Shown one piece after another: positions 47,066 through 55,958 of a stretch of DNA of 64,000 nt. Below the pieces are notes generated by a model. That model did not search any database. It worked only from the letters and a program-made list of their open reading frames with translations, and was not told the origin of the DNA. The first letter of the stretch is position 1; each line of letters starts with the position of its first letter. A program made the translations under genes and the position numbers. Source of the stretch: JASGDN01 sp049840815 (lineage in GTDB: Bacteria > Chloroflexota > Chloroflexia > Thermomicrobiales > UBA6265); contig JASGJI010000020.1 of assembly GCA_049840815.1 (NCBI GenBank), positions 62,001 through 126,000 of the forward strand, read 5' to 3'.

Positions 47066-50000
47066 TCAACTCAGGCCGAAGAAGCGTTCGAAGAAGGCGC
47101 CGAGGCGATCGAGGACGTGGCGCTTCTTCTCGCTGCGGGCGCTATCCGGTGTGAAGCGGGACATCGGTGGCAGGATCGCCGTGATGGCGGTGCCGGTGGA
47201 GCGGATCGCGCCATCGCGGAAGGCCGCGTCCATGAACTGGCGGGTCTCATCCGGCTTCAGGCCCTCGGCCACGATGATCGTCTCCAGCTCGGCATCCTGG
47301 CGGGCGCGGACAAACGCCTGCCATTCGGCATCGATGGCGCCGGTGTTGGAGACAGAATCGACGAAATCCTCGATCAGGTCGCGCTTGTTGCGCAACGACG
47401 GCGAGGCGTCCACGGCACGGAATATCTCCGCGCGCAGCTCCGTATCGTCGCCGTTCCCCTTCTCCTGCCGGTACTTCTCGACCAGCATCAGGATGTAGTC
47501 GACGTTGATTTCGACCTGCTTGATCAGCTCGATCTCGAACACGATGTCATCCGTGATCGACTCCCGCTCCGTGTCGCGGCTGCCGCGGAACTCCTGGTAG
47601 AAGTTCAGGTAGATGCTGAGGTAGTCCTGCATCTGGCGCTCGGTCAGGAGCTCGTTGCCCGCGAAATCGTCGAAGGCGGTGAGGATGTTCCGCAGCTTCA
47701 GGATGGACCCGAGCAGGGCGATGAACGCCTTCTGCGCCGACTCGCCGACGATGGGCAGGCCGAGCGGGAAGAGCGCTTGCAGGTCGGCGACCTTCTCCGC
47801 ATAGCGCTCGGCGTAGTGCTCGTACGGTTCGAGGAGGACGATGCCGCGCGCCTCCTTGTTGCCGAAGAGAGCGAGGGCGTCGTTCGTCTCCTCCTCCAGG
47901 TCGCGGAAGGTGACGATGTTGCCGAAGGTCTTCACCGAGTTCAGGATGCGGTTGGTCCGGGAGAAGGCCTGGATGAGACCGTGCGAGCGCAGGGGCTTGT
48001 CCACCCAGAGCGTGTTGAGTGTGGTGGCGTCGAAGCCGGTGAGGAACATGTTGACGACGATGACCAGGTCGATCTCCCGGCTCTTCAGCCGATTGGAGAG
48101 ATCCTTGTAGTAGTTCTGGAAGCTCTCCGACGAGGTGTCGAAGTTGGTGGCGAAAAGGGTGTTGTAGTCCCGGATCGCCTCCTCCAGGAAGGATCGGGCA
48201 TCGCCGGTGAGGGCGTCGGTCTCGAACTCCTCCTCGTCCAGCACGCCGTCCTCCACCTCCGCGTTGGCGGCGTAGGAGTAGATGATGCCAACCTTCAGGC
48301 GGGCATCGGGGATGCGGTCGCGCTGCTGCTCCCGGAATTCGGCGTAGTAGCGGCGAGCGGCCTCGATGGAGGCGGTGGCGAAGAGGGCGTTGAAGCCGTG
48401 GACCCGCCGGCCGGCCAGTGCGTAGTGCTCGGAGCGCTTCGTCTTCTGATCGAAGTGTTCCAGCATGTAGGCGACGACCTGGCGGATGCGTTCCGGGGCG
48501 AGCAGCGCCTTCTCGGTGTCGATGCCCGGCACCTTGCGGTCGTCGATGCCGGTGCGCTCGCGGATGGTGTTGACGTAGTCGATGCGGAAGGGGAGGACGT
48601 TCTTGTCGTTGATGGCGTCGACGATGGTGTAGGTGTGGAGGCGGTCGCCGAAAGCCTGTTCGGTGGTGCGGAGGCCGGGATTGCCGCCACTGGCCGCATT
48701 GGCCGCGAAGATGGGTGTTCCGGTGAAGCCGAAGAGGTGATAGCGCTTGAAGGCGCGGGTGATGGCGCGATGCATGTCGCCGAACTGGGAGCGGTGGCAT
48801 TCGTCGAAGATGATGACGACGTGGCCGCTGTAGATGGCATGGCCCTTGTTCGCGGCAATGAAGGTGGCGAGCTTCTGGATGGTGGTAATGATGATCTTCG
48901 CCTGGGGGTCCTCCAACTGCCGTTTCAGCACGCGGGTGGAGGTGTTGGAGTTGGCGGCGCCCTTCTCGAAGCGGTCGTACTCGCGCATGGTCTGGTAGTC
49001 GAGGTCCTTGCGGTCGACGACGAAGAGGACCTTGTCGATGCCGGGCATGCGGGTGGCGAGCTGGGCGGTCTTGAAGCTGGTGAGGGTCTTGCCGCTGCCG
49101 GTGGTGTGCCAGATGTAGCCGCCAGCGGCGACGGTGCCGAGGGTGCGGGTGTTGGTGCCGACGGCGATGCGGCCGAGGATGCGTTCCGTTGCGGCGATCT
49201 GGTAGGGCCGCATGACGAGCAGCATGCGATCGGCGGTAAGCACGCAGTACTTCGTGAGGATGTTGAGCAGGGTGTGACGTGCGAAGAAGGTCTGGGCGAA
49301 GGCGCTGAGGTCGGTGATGGGTTTGTTCGCCGCATCGGCCCACCAGGAGGTGAACTCGAAGGAGTTGGAGGTTTTCTTCGCGCGCTTGCGGTCCTTCGAT
49401 TCGTCGAGGTGCTGGCGGCGGGTGGTGTTGGAGTAGTACTTGGTGAGGGTGCCGTTGGAGATGACGAAAAGCTGGACGTACTCGAAGAGGCCGGAACCGG
49501 CCCAGAAGGAATCGCGCTGGTAGCGGTCGATCTGGTTGAAGGCTTCGCGGATGTCGACGCCGCGCCGTTTCAGCTCGACGTGGACCATGGGCAGGCCGTT
49601 GACGAGGATGGTGACGTCGTAGCGGGTGGCGTGGGTGGCGTTGCCCTCGCCCTTGCCGATGGCGTACTGGTTGATGACCTGGAGGCGGTTGTTGTGGATG
49701 TCGTCCTTGTCGATGAGGGCGATGTTCTTGACGGTGCCATCGTCGCGGTGGAGGAGCTGGACGTGATCCTCCTGGATGCGGACGGTCTTCTGCTCGATGC
49801 CGTCGTTGGCGCTGGCGATGACGGTCCTGAAGAAGCGATCCCATTCGCCATCGGTGAAGGTGATGGCGTTGAGGGCCTCCAGCTGGGTGCGGAGGTTGGC
49901 GATGAGATCGGCTTCGGTGTGGATGGGAAGGTATTCGTACTGCTGGTGCCTGAGGAGGGTGATGAAGTCCTGTTCCAGCGCGGCCTCGGACTGGTAGGCG

Positions 50001-50110
50001 GCGGTAGCGTCGTAGGTGGCGACGTACTCGGCGACGACGGTGCTCTCCCCGCCGACGGCGACGGGCTCGTAGCGGTACGCAGCGGCGCTGGCTGGGGAGG
50101 GGTCCGTCAT
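47066..50110 (-). CDS. hsdR: Type I restriction enzyme R subunit HsdR
   Basis: This 1014-residue motor-nuclease subunit translocates DNA and cuts it. The N-terminal nuclease region includes LVNGLPMVHVELKRRGVDIR (PD-D/ExK type). The SF2 helicase domain has GGYIWHTTGSGKTLTSF (Walker A) and VIIFDECHRSQFGD (motif II). A C-terminal helical region ends FERFFGLS. It is complete, and its start overlaps the hsdS stop by 4 bp. It is last in the operon. Confidence 0.95.
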   Translation of the reverse strand: MTDPSPASAAAYRYEPVAVGGESTVVAEYVATYDATAAYQSEAALEQDFITLLRHQQYEYLPIHTEADLIANLRTQLEALNAITFTDGEWDRFFRTVIASANDGIEQKTVRIQEDHVQLLHRDDGTVKNIALIDKDDIHNNRLQVINQYAIGKGEGNATHATRYDVTILVNGLPMVHVELKRRGVDIREAFNQIDRYQRDSFWAGSGLFEYVQLFVISNGTLTKYYSNTTRRQHLDESKDRKRAKKTSNSFEFTSWWADAANKPITDLSAFAQTFFARHTLLNILTKYCVLTADRMLLVMRPYQIAATERILGRIAVGTNTRTLGTVAAGGYIWHTTGSGKTLTSFKTAQLATRMPGIDKVLFVVDRKDLDYQTMREYDRFEKGAANSNTSTRVLKRQLEDPQAKIIITTIQKLATFIAANKGHAIYSGHVVIIFDECHRSQFGDMHRAITRAFKRYHLFGFTGTPIFAANAASGGNPGLRTTEQAFGDRLHTYTIVDAINDKNVLPFRIDYVNTIRERTGIDDRKVPGIDTEKALLAPERIRQVVAYMLEHFDQKTKRSEHYALAGRRVHGFNALFATASIEAARRYYAEFREQQRDRIPDARLKVGIIYSYAANAEVEDGVLDEEEFETDALTGDARSFLEEAIRDYNTLFATNFDTSSESFQNYYKDLSNRLKSREIDLVIVVNMFLTGFDATTLNTLWVDKPLRSHGLIQAFSRTNRILNSVKTFGNIVTFRDLEEETNDALALFGNKEARGIVLLEPYEHYAERYAEKVADLQALFPLGLPIVGESAQKAFIALLGSILKLRNILTAFDDFAGNELLTERQMQDYLSIYLNFYQEFRGSRDTERESITDDIVFEIELIKQVEINVDYILMLVEKYRQEKGNGDDTELRAEIFRAVDASPSLRNKRDLIEDFVDSVSNTGAIDAEWQAFVRARQDAELETIIVAEGLKPDETRQFMDAAFRDGAIRSTGTAITAILPPMSRFTPDSARSEKKRHVLDRLGAFFERFFGLS

Positions 50111-51426
50111 GCGGGGCGCTCCGGGAAGGTGAGGAGGCGGTCGCGGTAGTACTCGTACTGCTTTCGGCGGGCGGCAAGTTCGGCAGGGAGGCCGATCGAG
50201 AGGTCCTTCACGAGGGCGTCGAACTTGTCGAGGATGCCGACGATCCGCTCCTGCTCAGCGAGCGGCGGGACGGGGATACTGATCTGCGCAAGCCCTTCGC
50301 CAGAGAGCCGCTTGACCTTCGCACGCGCAACGTGCCGATTCTTCTGCGAGTGGAATGAAGGCGTCTGCGTGCAGTACGCGACGAACTTCGGGTTCATCGT
50401 GTGACGAAAGATGAAGCAGTCGTCATGAATCGCGACCTCGTCGTTTCCAAGCCACGCCATCGCCTTGCCAACGTCTTCGACGGTCTCGCCGACAGCCGCG
50501 ACTATGACATCCCCGGTCCGTGCGTAGCGAAGATTCGGAGCGATCGCCGGTCGAAGGTGCGTGGAGACGGCGGTGGTGCTGGTACCGTACCGCGTGTATA
50601 TCTCTCCGATAGTGGATTGCCGGGATGCCTGATCCCGCTTCGTCACGCTTAGTGAAGCGTCGCCCTCTATGGAAAATGCCAATCTCACCCATCGGTATCG
50701 TCGATATATGGTATAATGTAGGGCTGCTCGGCTGCTCGGCTGCTCGGCTGCTCGGCTGCTCGGCTGCTCGGCTGCTCGGCTGCTCGGCTGCTCGGCTGCT
50801 CTAAATGCGAGAAGCGTATCGCGATAGTGCGTATACTGCTGTTTCCGCGACTCCAGTTCTGCCATGAGAAGTGAAGCCAACTCCGCCTCCAACTCCGAGT
50901 ACATATCGAGGATGCGAACGATTTCGCGCTGCACGGCAAGGGGTGGAACGGGGATGCGATAGCTCCTTACAGCCCCATCCGTAATCGCCGGGTAGCTCGC
51001 TCCTCGCTCATTCTCTTCGACGTACTGGTAGAAATCAGCAGTTCCAATCATATGAAACAGAAAGCTCGTCAGAATACGATCAGTCCGAGGTCTCAAAACA
51101 CAGTACCCAGTGCTACATATATGCCCATCGTACTGTGGGGTAATGATGGCGTATCGCTTCAACATTGGCCGAGTTGTACCAAATATGACGTCACCCTCAC
51201 GAACGATCTGCTGGGCACGACTCGGGGCACTTTCAGCAGATATCACTTCAGTATTCTCGATCGCGTGAGTCACACGATCGACAGATGTCAGATCAATATA
51301 CTGAAATGCCTGATCTCCAACTTCGGACCAACGAATAGTTGATCCACGTTGGACAACTGACTGGATCGTTTCAAAGGCAACGCCATCCGGGCAGTGTTGG
51401 GCAATCACGTCGTCAAGGCGGCTCAT
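50107..51426 (-). CDS. hsdS: Type I specificity subunit HsdS with 8-bp repeat tract
   Basis: This 439-residue open frame begins MSRLDDVIAQHCPDG. TRD1 (residues 15-160) and the first conserved coiled coil (LAVQREIVRILDMYSELEAEL) are followed by AAEQPSSR repeats at about residues 208-236, then TRD2 and the second coiled coil (LAEQERIVGILDKFDALV). The repeats come from ten 8-bp units, so each unit gained or lost shifts the frame. The beginning of TRD2 (GEIGIFHRGRRFTKRDEAG) is actually in another frame, and only from GEIYTRYGTSTT does the open frame look like its homologues. The protein as sequenced may therefore be a switched or damaged form. Confidence 0.85.
   Translation of the reverse strand: MSRLDDVIAQHCPDGVAFETIQSVVQRGSTIRWSEVGDQAFQYIDLTSVDRVTHAIENTEVISAESAPSRAQQIVREGDVIFGTTRPMLKRYAIITPQYDGHICSTGYCVLRPRTDRILTSFLFHMIGTADFYQYVEENERGASYPAITDGAVRSYRIPVPPLAVQREIVRILDMYSELEAELASLLMAELESRKQQYTHYRDTLLAFRAAEQPSSRAAEQPSSRAAEQPSSRAALHYTIYRRYRWVRLAFSIEGDASLSVTKRDQASRQSTIGEIYTRYGTSTTAVSTHLRPAIAPNLRYARTGDVIVAAVGETVEDVGKAMAWLGNDEVAIHDDCFIFRHTMNPKFVAYCTQTPSFHSQKNRHVARAKVKRLSGEGLAQISIPVPPLAEQERIVGILDKFDALVKDLSIGLPAELAARRKQYEYYRDRLLTFPERPA
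50722..50801 (-). repeat. Ten perfect 8-bp tandem repeats (GGCTGCTC) in hsdS
   Basis: Ten uninterrupted copies (80 bp) lie inside hsdS. Because 8 is not a multiple of 3, all three frames through the tract encode the same AAEQPSSR repeat without a stop, but the exit frame depends on copy number. Confidence 0.97.
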
Positions 51427-52349
51427 TCGAAGAAGTCCTCGTCCACGGTCACGACGTTCAGCGTGCGTCGGATCTGCACCCCGACCCCGTAGCGGATCAT
51501 CAGGTCAGCCAGACGACGGCCATCGATCAGGATCACCCGCGTGTGCGCCGTCTCGGCGTATTCGATCGCGCCCTTCGAGAAACGACCCGTCGTGAGGAAC
51601 ACCCCGGTCGTCGCCTTGCCGCTCAGCGCCCCGACGAACGCCTGCACCTCGGGACGCAGCACGCCCGTATCGCTGGGATACCGCTTCGCCTGAATGTAGA
51701 CCCGATCCAGCCCCAGCGCGTCCCGGTCGATGACGCCATCAATCCCGCCATCATGCGATTGCTGGGTGACGGTCGCCTTGCCATCCGCCCCGCCGTATCC
51801 CATCGCGACAAGGAGCCGGACCACCGCCGACTCGAAGAAGGTGGGTTCCCGACTCTGGAGCCGCTGGAGCAGGTCGGCGGCGACGGCGGTGTGAATCCGC
51901 GCCATACCTTGCTCGATCTGCTCCATCGGATCGAGCATCTCGGTCACCCCCTCGATGTCACCTGGCACGGGATCGGCATCGGCAGCGACGAAAGAACGCT
52001 TATAGGGTTGAATCGGTGAGGACGGGTTCTTGGCAAACTCCTCGAGTTGGGGTTCCGTGGCCCCCACCGGGAATTGCTTGAGGACGACTAGACCGCCATC
52101 CGTGACACGGTAGCGATTACGAGCTGTCCGCTCCAGCGCACCGACATTGGATAAGTATGACAGCGCCCAACCCATCCGATTCTCGTACTTCACCTGTCCT
52201 GAGGTCAGCACGATTTCACGCTGCTCAGCGGTGATGCCCATGAGGTCAGCGACCGCTCCGCGCATCTCCTGTCGGCTCCGGATCACTCCATCCTGCATCA
52301 CTCGCAACACCGGAATCAGAAAAGCCTGCCAATTCGGCATCTCGCTCAT
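51423..52349 (-). CDS. Mrr-type restriction endonuclease
   Basis: This 308-residue protein has an N-terminal Mrr winged helix (residues 1-95, MGWALSYLSNVGALERTARNRY) and a C-terminal Mrr catalytic domain with HDGGIDGVIDRD and VYIQAKRY as the PD-(D/E)xK core. Mrr proteins cut modified DNA. Here the gene lies between a DUF1016 nuclease and hsdS with 4-bp overlaps, so it is co-expressed with the type I system, possibly to attack DNA with foreign methylation. Confidence 0.9.
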   Translation of the reverse strand: MSEMPNWQAFLIPVLRVMQDGVIRSRQEMRGAVADLMGITAEQREIVLTSGQVKYENRMGWALSYLSNVGALERTARNRYRVTDGGLVVLKQFPVGATEPQLEEFAKNPSSPIQPYKRSFVAADADPVPGDIEGVTEMLDPMEQIEQGMARIHTAVAADLLQRLQSREPTFFESAVVRLLVAMGYGGADGKATVTQQSHDGGIDGVIDRDALGLDRVYIQAKRYPSDTGVLRPEVQAFVGALSGKATTGVFLTTGRFSKGAIEYAETAHTRVILIDGRRLADLMIRYGVGVQIRRTLNVVTVDEDFFE

Positions 52350-52417
52350 GCCACGCCCTCCAGGTCGGCGACGATGGTAGTGCGACGTTCGGTGATCAGG
52401 TCGTCAAGGCGGCTCAT
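52346..52417 (-). CDS. 23-residue scar ORF (HsdS head fused to HsdM tail)
   Basis: ATG at 52417 overlaps the DUF1016 stop by 4 bp, and its TGA overlaps the Mrr ATG by 4 bp. The peptide starts MSRLDDLI like HsdS and ends TIVADLEGVA like HsdM. It is probably a relic of rearrangement that still keeps translation coupled. Confidence 0.6.
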   Translation of the reverse strand: MSRLDDLITERRTTIVADLEGVA

Positions 52418-53451
52418 GCGTGGTGCCCCCGCAACTCGCGTTCGATCTCCTCAATACTGGGCAGGCTGGTTTGCAATGGCTCGGGCAACGCAGCCCGCAG
52501 CTGGTATTCCGCAATACCCAGCGGGCGCCCCTCGTCCCGGAGTGCATATTCGGCGACGACGTTGTTCCTGGTCTTGCAGAGCAGGAGTCCGATGCTCGGG
52601 CCGTCCTGCTCGTGCTTGACCTGTGCATCGACCGCCGTGAGATAGAAGCCCAGTTGCCCCAGATGCTCTGGCTTGAAGTCGCCCGCCTTCAACTCGATCA
52701 CCACATAACAGCGCAGTTGGAGATGGTAGAAGAGCAGGTCGATGAAGAAGTCCTGCCCACCGACCTCCAGCAACACCTGCCGCCCGACGAAGGCGAATCC
52801 CGCCCCCAGTTCCAGCAGGAAGTCCGTGACATGCGTCACCAGCGCCGCTTCGATCTCCCGTTCGCTCGCCTCATCACTCAATCCGAGGAAGTCGAAGCGG
52901 TACGGATCCTTGAGGGATTCCCGCGCCAGATCGGATTGCGGTGCAGGCAGTCGTTCGGCGAAGTTCGTCGTCGCCTGGCCTCGGCGATCGATCAGGCGCA
53001 TTTCGATCTGCATCACCAGCACATTGCGCGACCATCCATGCTCGATGGCTTTGGAGAGGTACCACACCCGCTCGTCTGGCGTCTTCAGCTTGTCCAGCAG
53101 GACGACGTTATGGCCCCACGGCAATTGTGCAACAAGCTGTTGCACAATTGCGGAATCAGGCCATGCTTGGGCAAAGGCACGCATATACCCGAGATTCCGG
53201 GAGGAAAACCCCTTCATCTCGGGGAAAGCGGTGCGCAGATCGTGCGCCAGCCGGTCGATGACCTTGGCACCCCAACCCTGCTCGGCCTGCCGCTCCAGAA
53301 TGTCCTGACCGATCTGCCAGTAGAGCAGGACAAGCTCGCGGTTGACGGCAAGCGCCGCGCGAAGCTGGGCGGTCTGAATACGTGCCTTCAGGTCGGCGAG
53401 CCAATCGGCATAGCCATCCGGCATCGGGACAAGGGAGACGGCGTCGCTCAT
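52414..53451 (-). CDS. DUF1016 (YhcG) family PD-(D/E)xK nuclease
   Basis: This 345-residue protein has the DUF1016 N-terminal domain (LKARIQTAQLRAALAVNREL, LYWQIGQDILERQ, FSSRNLGYMRAFAQAWP) and the C-terminal YhcG nuclease domain (FAFVGRQVLLEVGGQDFFID, YVVIELKAGDFKPEHLGQL, with the D-ExK core). The family is widespread in defence islands and often linked to type I systems. It overlaps hsdM and the scar ORF by 4 bp each. Confidence 0.92.
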   Translation of the reverse strand: MSDAVSLVPMPDGYADWLADLKARIQTAQLRAALAVNRELVLLYWQIGQDILERQAEQGWGAKVIDRLAHDLRTAFPEMKGFSSRNLGYMRAFAQAWPDSAIVQQLVAQLPWGHNVVLLDKLKTPDERVWYLSKAIEHGWSRNVLVMQIEMRLIDRRGQATTNFAERLPAPQSDLARESLKDPYRFDFLGLSDEASEREIEAALVTHVTDFLLELGAGFAFVGRQVLLEVGGQDFFIDLLFYHLQLRCYVVIELKAGDFKPEHLGQLGFYLTAVDAQVKHEQDGPSIGLLLCKTRNNVVAEYALRDEGRPLGIAEYQLRAALPEPLQTSLPSIEEIERELRGHHA

Positions 53452-55019
53452 GCGACGCCCTCCAGGTCGGCGACGATGGCGTCGATGGCGGTGCGGAGTT
53501 CCGCCTGGCGGGCGACGATACGGGCGATCTCCGCGTTGAGGGCGACGATGTCCACGGCCTCAGTCGTGTCCTCCCGCTCGACGTAGGAGGAGACGGCGAT
53601 GTTCGCATCGTTGGCGAGCAGGTCGGCGTTCGGGACGAGGCGGGCGACGTGAGGGATGTCCTGCCGCGTAGTGAAAGCGTCGAGGATGGTCTGCTGGTTG
53701 GCGGGGGTCAGCTTGTTCTTGTTGCCCTCGCGCACGAACGCGGCGGAAGCGTCGATGAAGAGGACGGCGTTGTCGGCCTTCGAGCGCTTCAGCACGATGA
53801 TACAGGTGGCGATGGTGGTACCGAAGAAGAGGTCCGGCGGCAGCTGGATGACGGTGTCGATGTAGTTGTTCTCGATCAGGTAGCGACGGATCGTGCGTTC
53901 CGCGCCGCCGCGATAGAGCACACCGGGGAACTCGACGATGGCGGCGGTGCCATCGACCGCGAGCCAGCTGAGGATGTGCATGGTGAAGGCGAGATCGGCC
54001 TTCGACTTCGGGGCGAGCACGCCGGCGGGGGCGAAGCGGGGATCGTTGATGAGCAGCGGATTGGCGTCGCCTTCCCAGCGGATGGAATAGGGCGGGTTGG
54101 AAACGATCGCCTCGAACGGCTCATCGTCCCAGTGCTGGGGATCGGTGAGGGTGTCGCCGTGGGCGAGGTTGAACTGCTCGTAGTTCACATCGTGCAGGAA
54201 CATGTTGATGCGGGCGAGGTTGTAGGTGGTGAGGTTGATTTCCTGACCGTAGAAGCCATCGCGGACGTTCTCCCGCCCGAGGACCTTCGCGAACTTGAGG
54301 AGCAGGGAGCCGGAGCCGCAGGCCGGGTCGTAGACCTTGTTCACGGAGGTCTTGCCGACCACGGTGATGCGGGCGAGAAGCTCGGAGACCTCCTGCGGGG
54401 TGTAATACTCGCCGCCGGACTTGCCTGCCGAGGATGCGTACATCTGCATCAGGTACTCGTAGGCATCGCCGAAGGCATCGATGGTGTTGTCGGCGAAATC
54501 GCCGAGGGAGAGATCGCCGATGGCGGCGAGGAGCTTGACGAGCTTCTCGTTGCGGCGGGCGACGGTGTTGCCGAGCTTGGCGGAGTTGACATCAAGGTCG
54601 TCGAAGAGGCCCTTCAGGTCGTCCTCGCTGTCGGTGCCGACGGCGGAGCCTTCGATGTGGCGGAAGACGGCGGCGAGCGCCTCGTTGAGGTTGGCGAGAA
54701 AGGCGGGATCGCGGTCGGCGCGGGCGCGGACGTTGGCGAAGAGTTCGCTGGGCAGGATGAAGAAGCCCTTCTCCTGCACGGTCTCCGCGCGGCCGAGTTC
54801 GGCATCGGTATCGCTGAGCGTGGCGTAGTCGAACCCGGGATTGCCGGCCTGGCGCTCCTGCTCGTTGATGTAGGCAGCGAGGTTCTCGGAGATGTAGCGA
54901 TAGAAGAGCATACCGAGGACGTAGGACTTGAAGTCCCAGCCATCGACGCTGCCGCGCAGGTCGTTGGCGATGCGCCAGATCGTCCGATGCAGCTCGGCGC
55001 GCTGCTGTTCCTTGCTCAT
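53448..55019 (-). CDS. hsdM: Type I methyltransferase subunit HsdM
   Basis: This 523-residue adenine-N6 methyltransferase has an N-terminal HsdM helical domain (residues 1-160), SAM-binding motif I VYDPACGSGSLLLKF and catalytic motif IV VSNPPYSIRW. KSGGEYYTPQEVSELL is the typical motif X region. It is first in the operon, so the promoter should lie in 55020-55384. The end sequence IVADLEGVA is repeated in the scar ORF downstream. Confidence 0.96.
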   Translation of the reverse strand: MSKEQQRAELHRTIWRIANDLRGSVDGWDFKSYVLGMLFYRYISENLAAYINEQERQAGNPGFDYATLSDTDAELGRAETVQEKGFFILPSELFANVRARADRDPAFLANLNEALAAVFRHIEGSAVGTDSEDDLKGLFDDLDVNSAKLGNTVARRNEKLVKLLAAIGDLSLGDFADNTIDAFGDAYEYLMQMYASSAGKSGGEYYTPQEVSELLARITVVGKTSVNKVYDPACGSGSLLLKFAKVLGRENVRDGFYGQEINLTTYNLARINMFLHDVNYEQFNLAHGDTLTDPQHWDDEPFEAIVSNPPYSIRWEGDANPLLINDPRFAPAGVLAPKSKADLAFTMHILSWLAVDGTAAIVEFPGVLYRGGAERTIRRYLIENNYIDTVIQLPPDLFFGTTIATCIIVLKRSKADNAVLFIDASAAFVREGNKNKLTPANQQTILDAFTTRQDIPHVARLVPNADLLANDANIAVSSYVEREDTTEAVDIVALNAEIARIVARQAELRTAIDAIVADLEGVA

Positions 55020-55384
55020 CACCCTGCACGTCCTCTGATCAACAAAAACTTGACACCATGCTGAGTGTCGACGTTCTGTGACCCGAGGTCAAGATCACGA
55101 AAGACTATCAAACATCGGTGCTCTCGATAGTCGAGGGAACACACGAAACGCATCGCAGCGAGCGCTAGTCACGGAGTTCGAAGTCCCTGGGTGCGTGGCT
55201 GCCCCCGCTGTCCACATCGATCAGGCAAGTCATGAACGACCGCCAGGCTTCTGCGTCCCATTCAAGGTCGGGTTTGTTGGCGGCGGATTGGGAAGCTGCA
55301 CAAGGTGGGGTCCCGGAGGTGGCCCTGGGGCTGGGATCCGGAGGGGAAACCAGCCAATTGATGCTGCGAGTGGTTAGGGCAACG
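55020..55384. other. Leader region of the hsd operon
   Basis: No gene is recognisable. It presumably carries the hsdM promoter, but no box pair stands out. Confidence 0.35.
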
Positions 55385-55918
55385 TCACCAGTCCAGTACT
55401 ACCGACCCGTCATTGTCCAGCTCGCCAGGCAGGATTGTTGCTAAATCGTCTTCGATGTCCAGTCCGTTCCGAACCGCGATCAGGGCGATATGAAGTCCAA
55501 CCGTGGTTCGTAGTTCTCCCAGGGCCGATATGAAAACCCACGCCTCGTACGACCCCATGTGCTGAATGATCGCTGACATGAATCGGTCGTAGCGTTCGTC
55601 ATCTCCTCGGGAAAGAGTTTGGATCTGATTCAGGAACTTCCGACAGGCAGCACACATACCCTGAAGATTCTGGGCTAGCGGGTTGTGTGGGTCCAGTTTG
55701 CCCAGTTCCTCAGTAAGGAAGCGTCGCACATCTAGAACTGACTCAACGCAATGGGATGGATACTCCATTGATGTCGGTGCATACAAAACTCGCCGGTCTT
55801 CCAAATACGCGATGATCCGTTTAGCAGCTGTGACTTCCGCTTCCGGCGGGTTCCATGACACACCAAACACTGGAGAGCTGACTCCACTGAGGCGTGTCGC
55901 AATCTCGGTGAAGCGCAT
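55385..55918 (-). CDS. Conserved protein, possibly DUF6650 family
   Basis: This 177-residue protein starts at MRFTEIATRLSG (55918), where AGAGGAA is better placed than for the ATG at 55927. VFGVSWNPPEAEVTAAKRII and RRVLYAPTSMEYPSHC are reminiscent of proteins now called DUF6650; that match is from memory. No catalytic motif is obvious. It lies 40 bp after the HEPN-like gene on the same strand, so the two may form a small unit beside the restriction operon. Confidence 0.55.
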   Translation of the reverse strand: MRFTEIATRLSGVSSPVFGVSWNPPEAEVTAAKRIIAYLEDRRVLYAPTSMEYPSHCVESVLDVRRFLTEELGKLDPHNPLAQNLQGMCAACRKFLNQIQTLSRGDDERYDRFMSAIIQHMGSYEAWVFISALGELRTTVGLHIALIAVRNGLDIEDDLATILPGELDNDGSVVLDW

Positions 55919-55958
55919 AGTGGCCATTTCCTCTCATGCTGAATGGGTAGAATCGGCC

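Noticed and set aside
47012..50149. 1045-codon open frame on the plus strand
   Set aside because: It is the antisense shadow of hsdR; the opposite strand has all helicase motifs, and this frame has none.
50722..50801. CRISPR-like repeat array
   Set aside because: The units are contiguous 8-mers with no spacers; it is a simple tandem repeat inside hsdS.
53382..55064. 560-codon plus-strand open frame
   Set aside because: It is antisense to hsdM, with low-complexity Gly/Glu/Val sequence caused by GC-rich codon bias.
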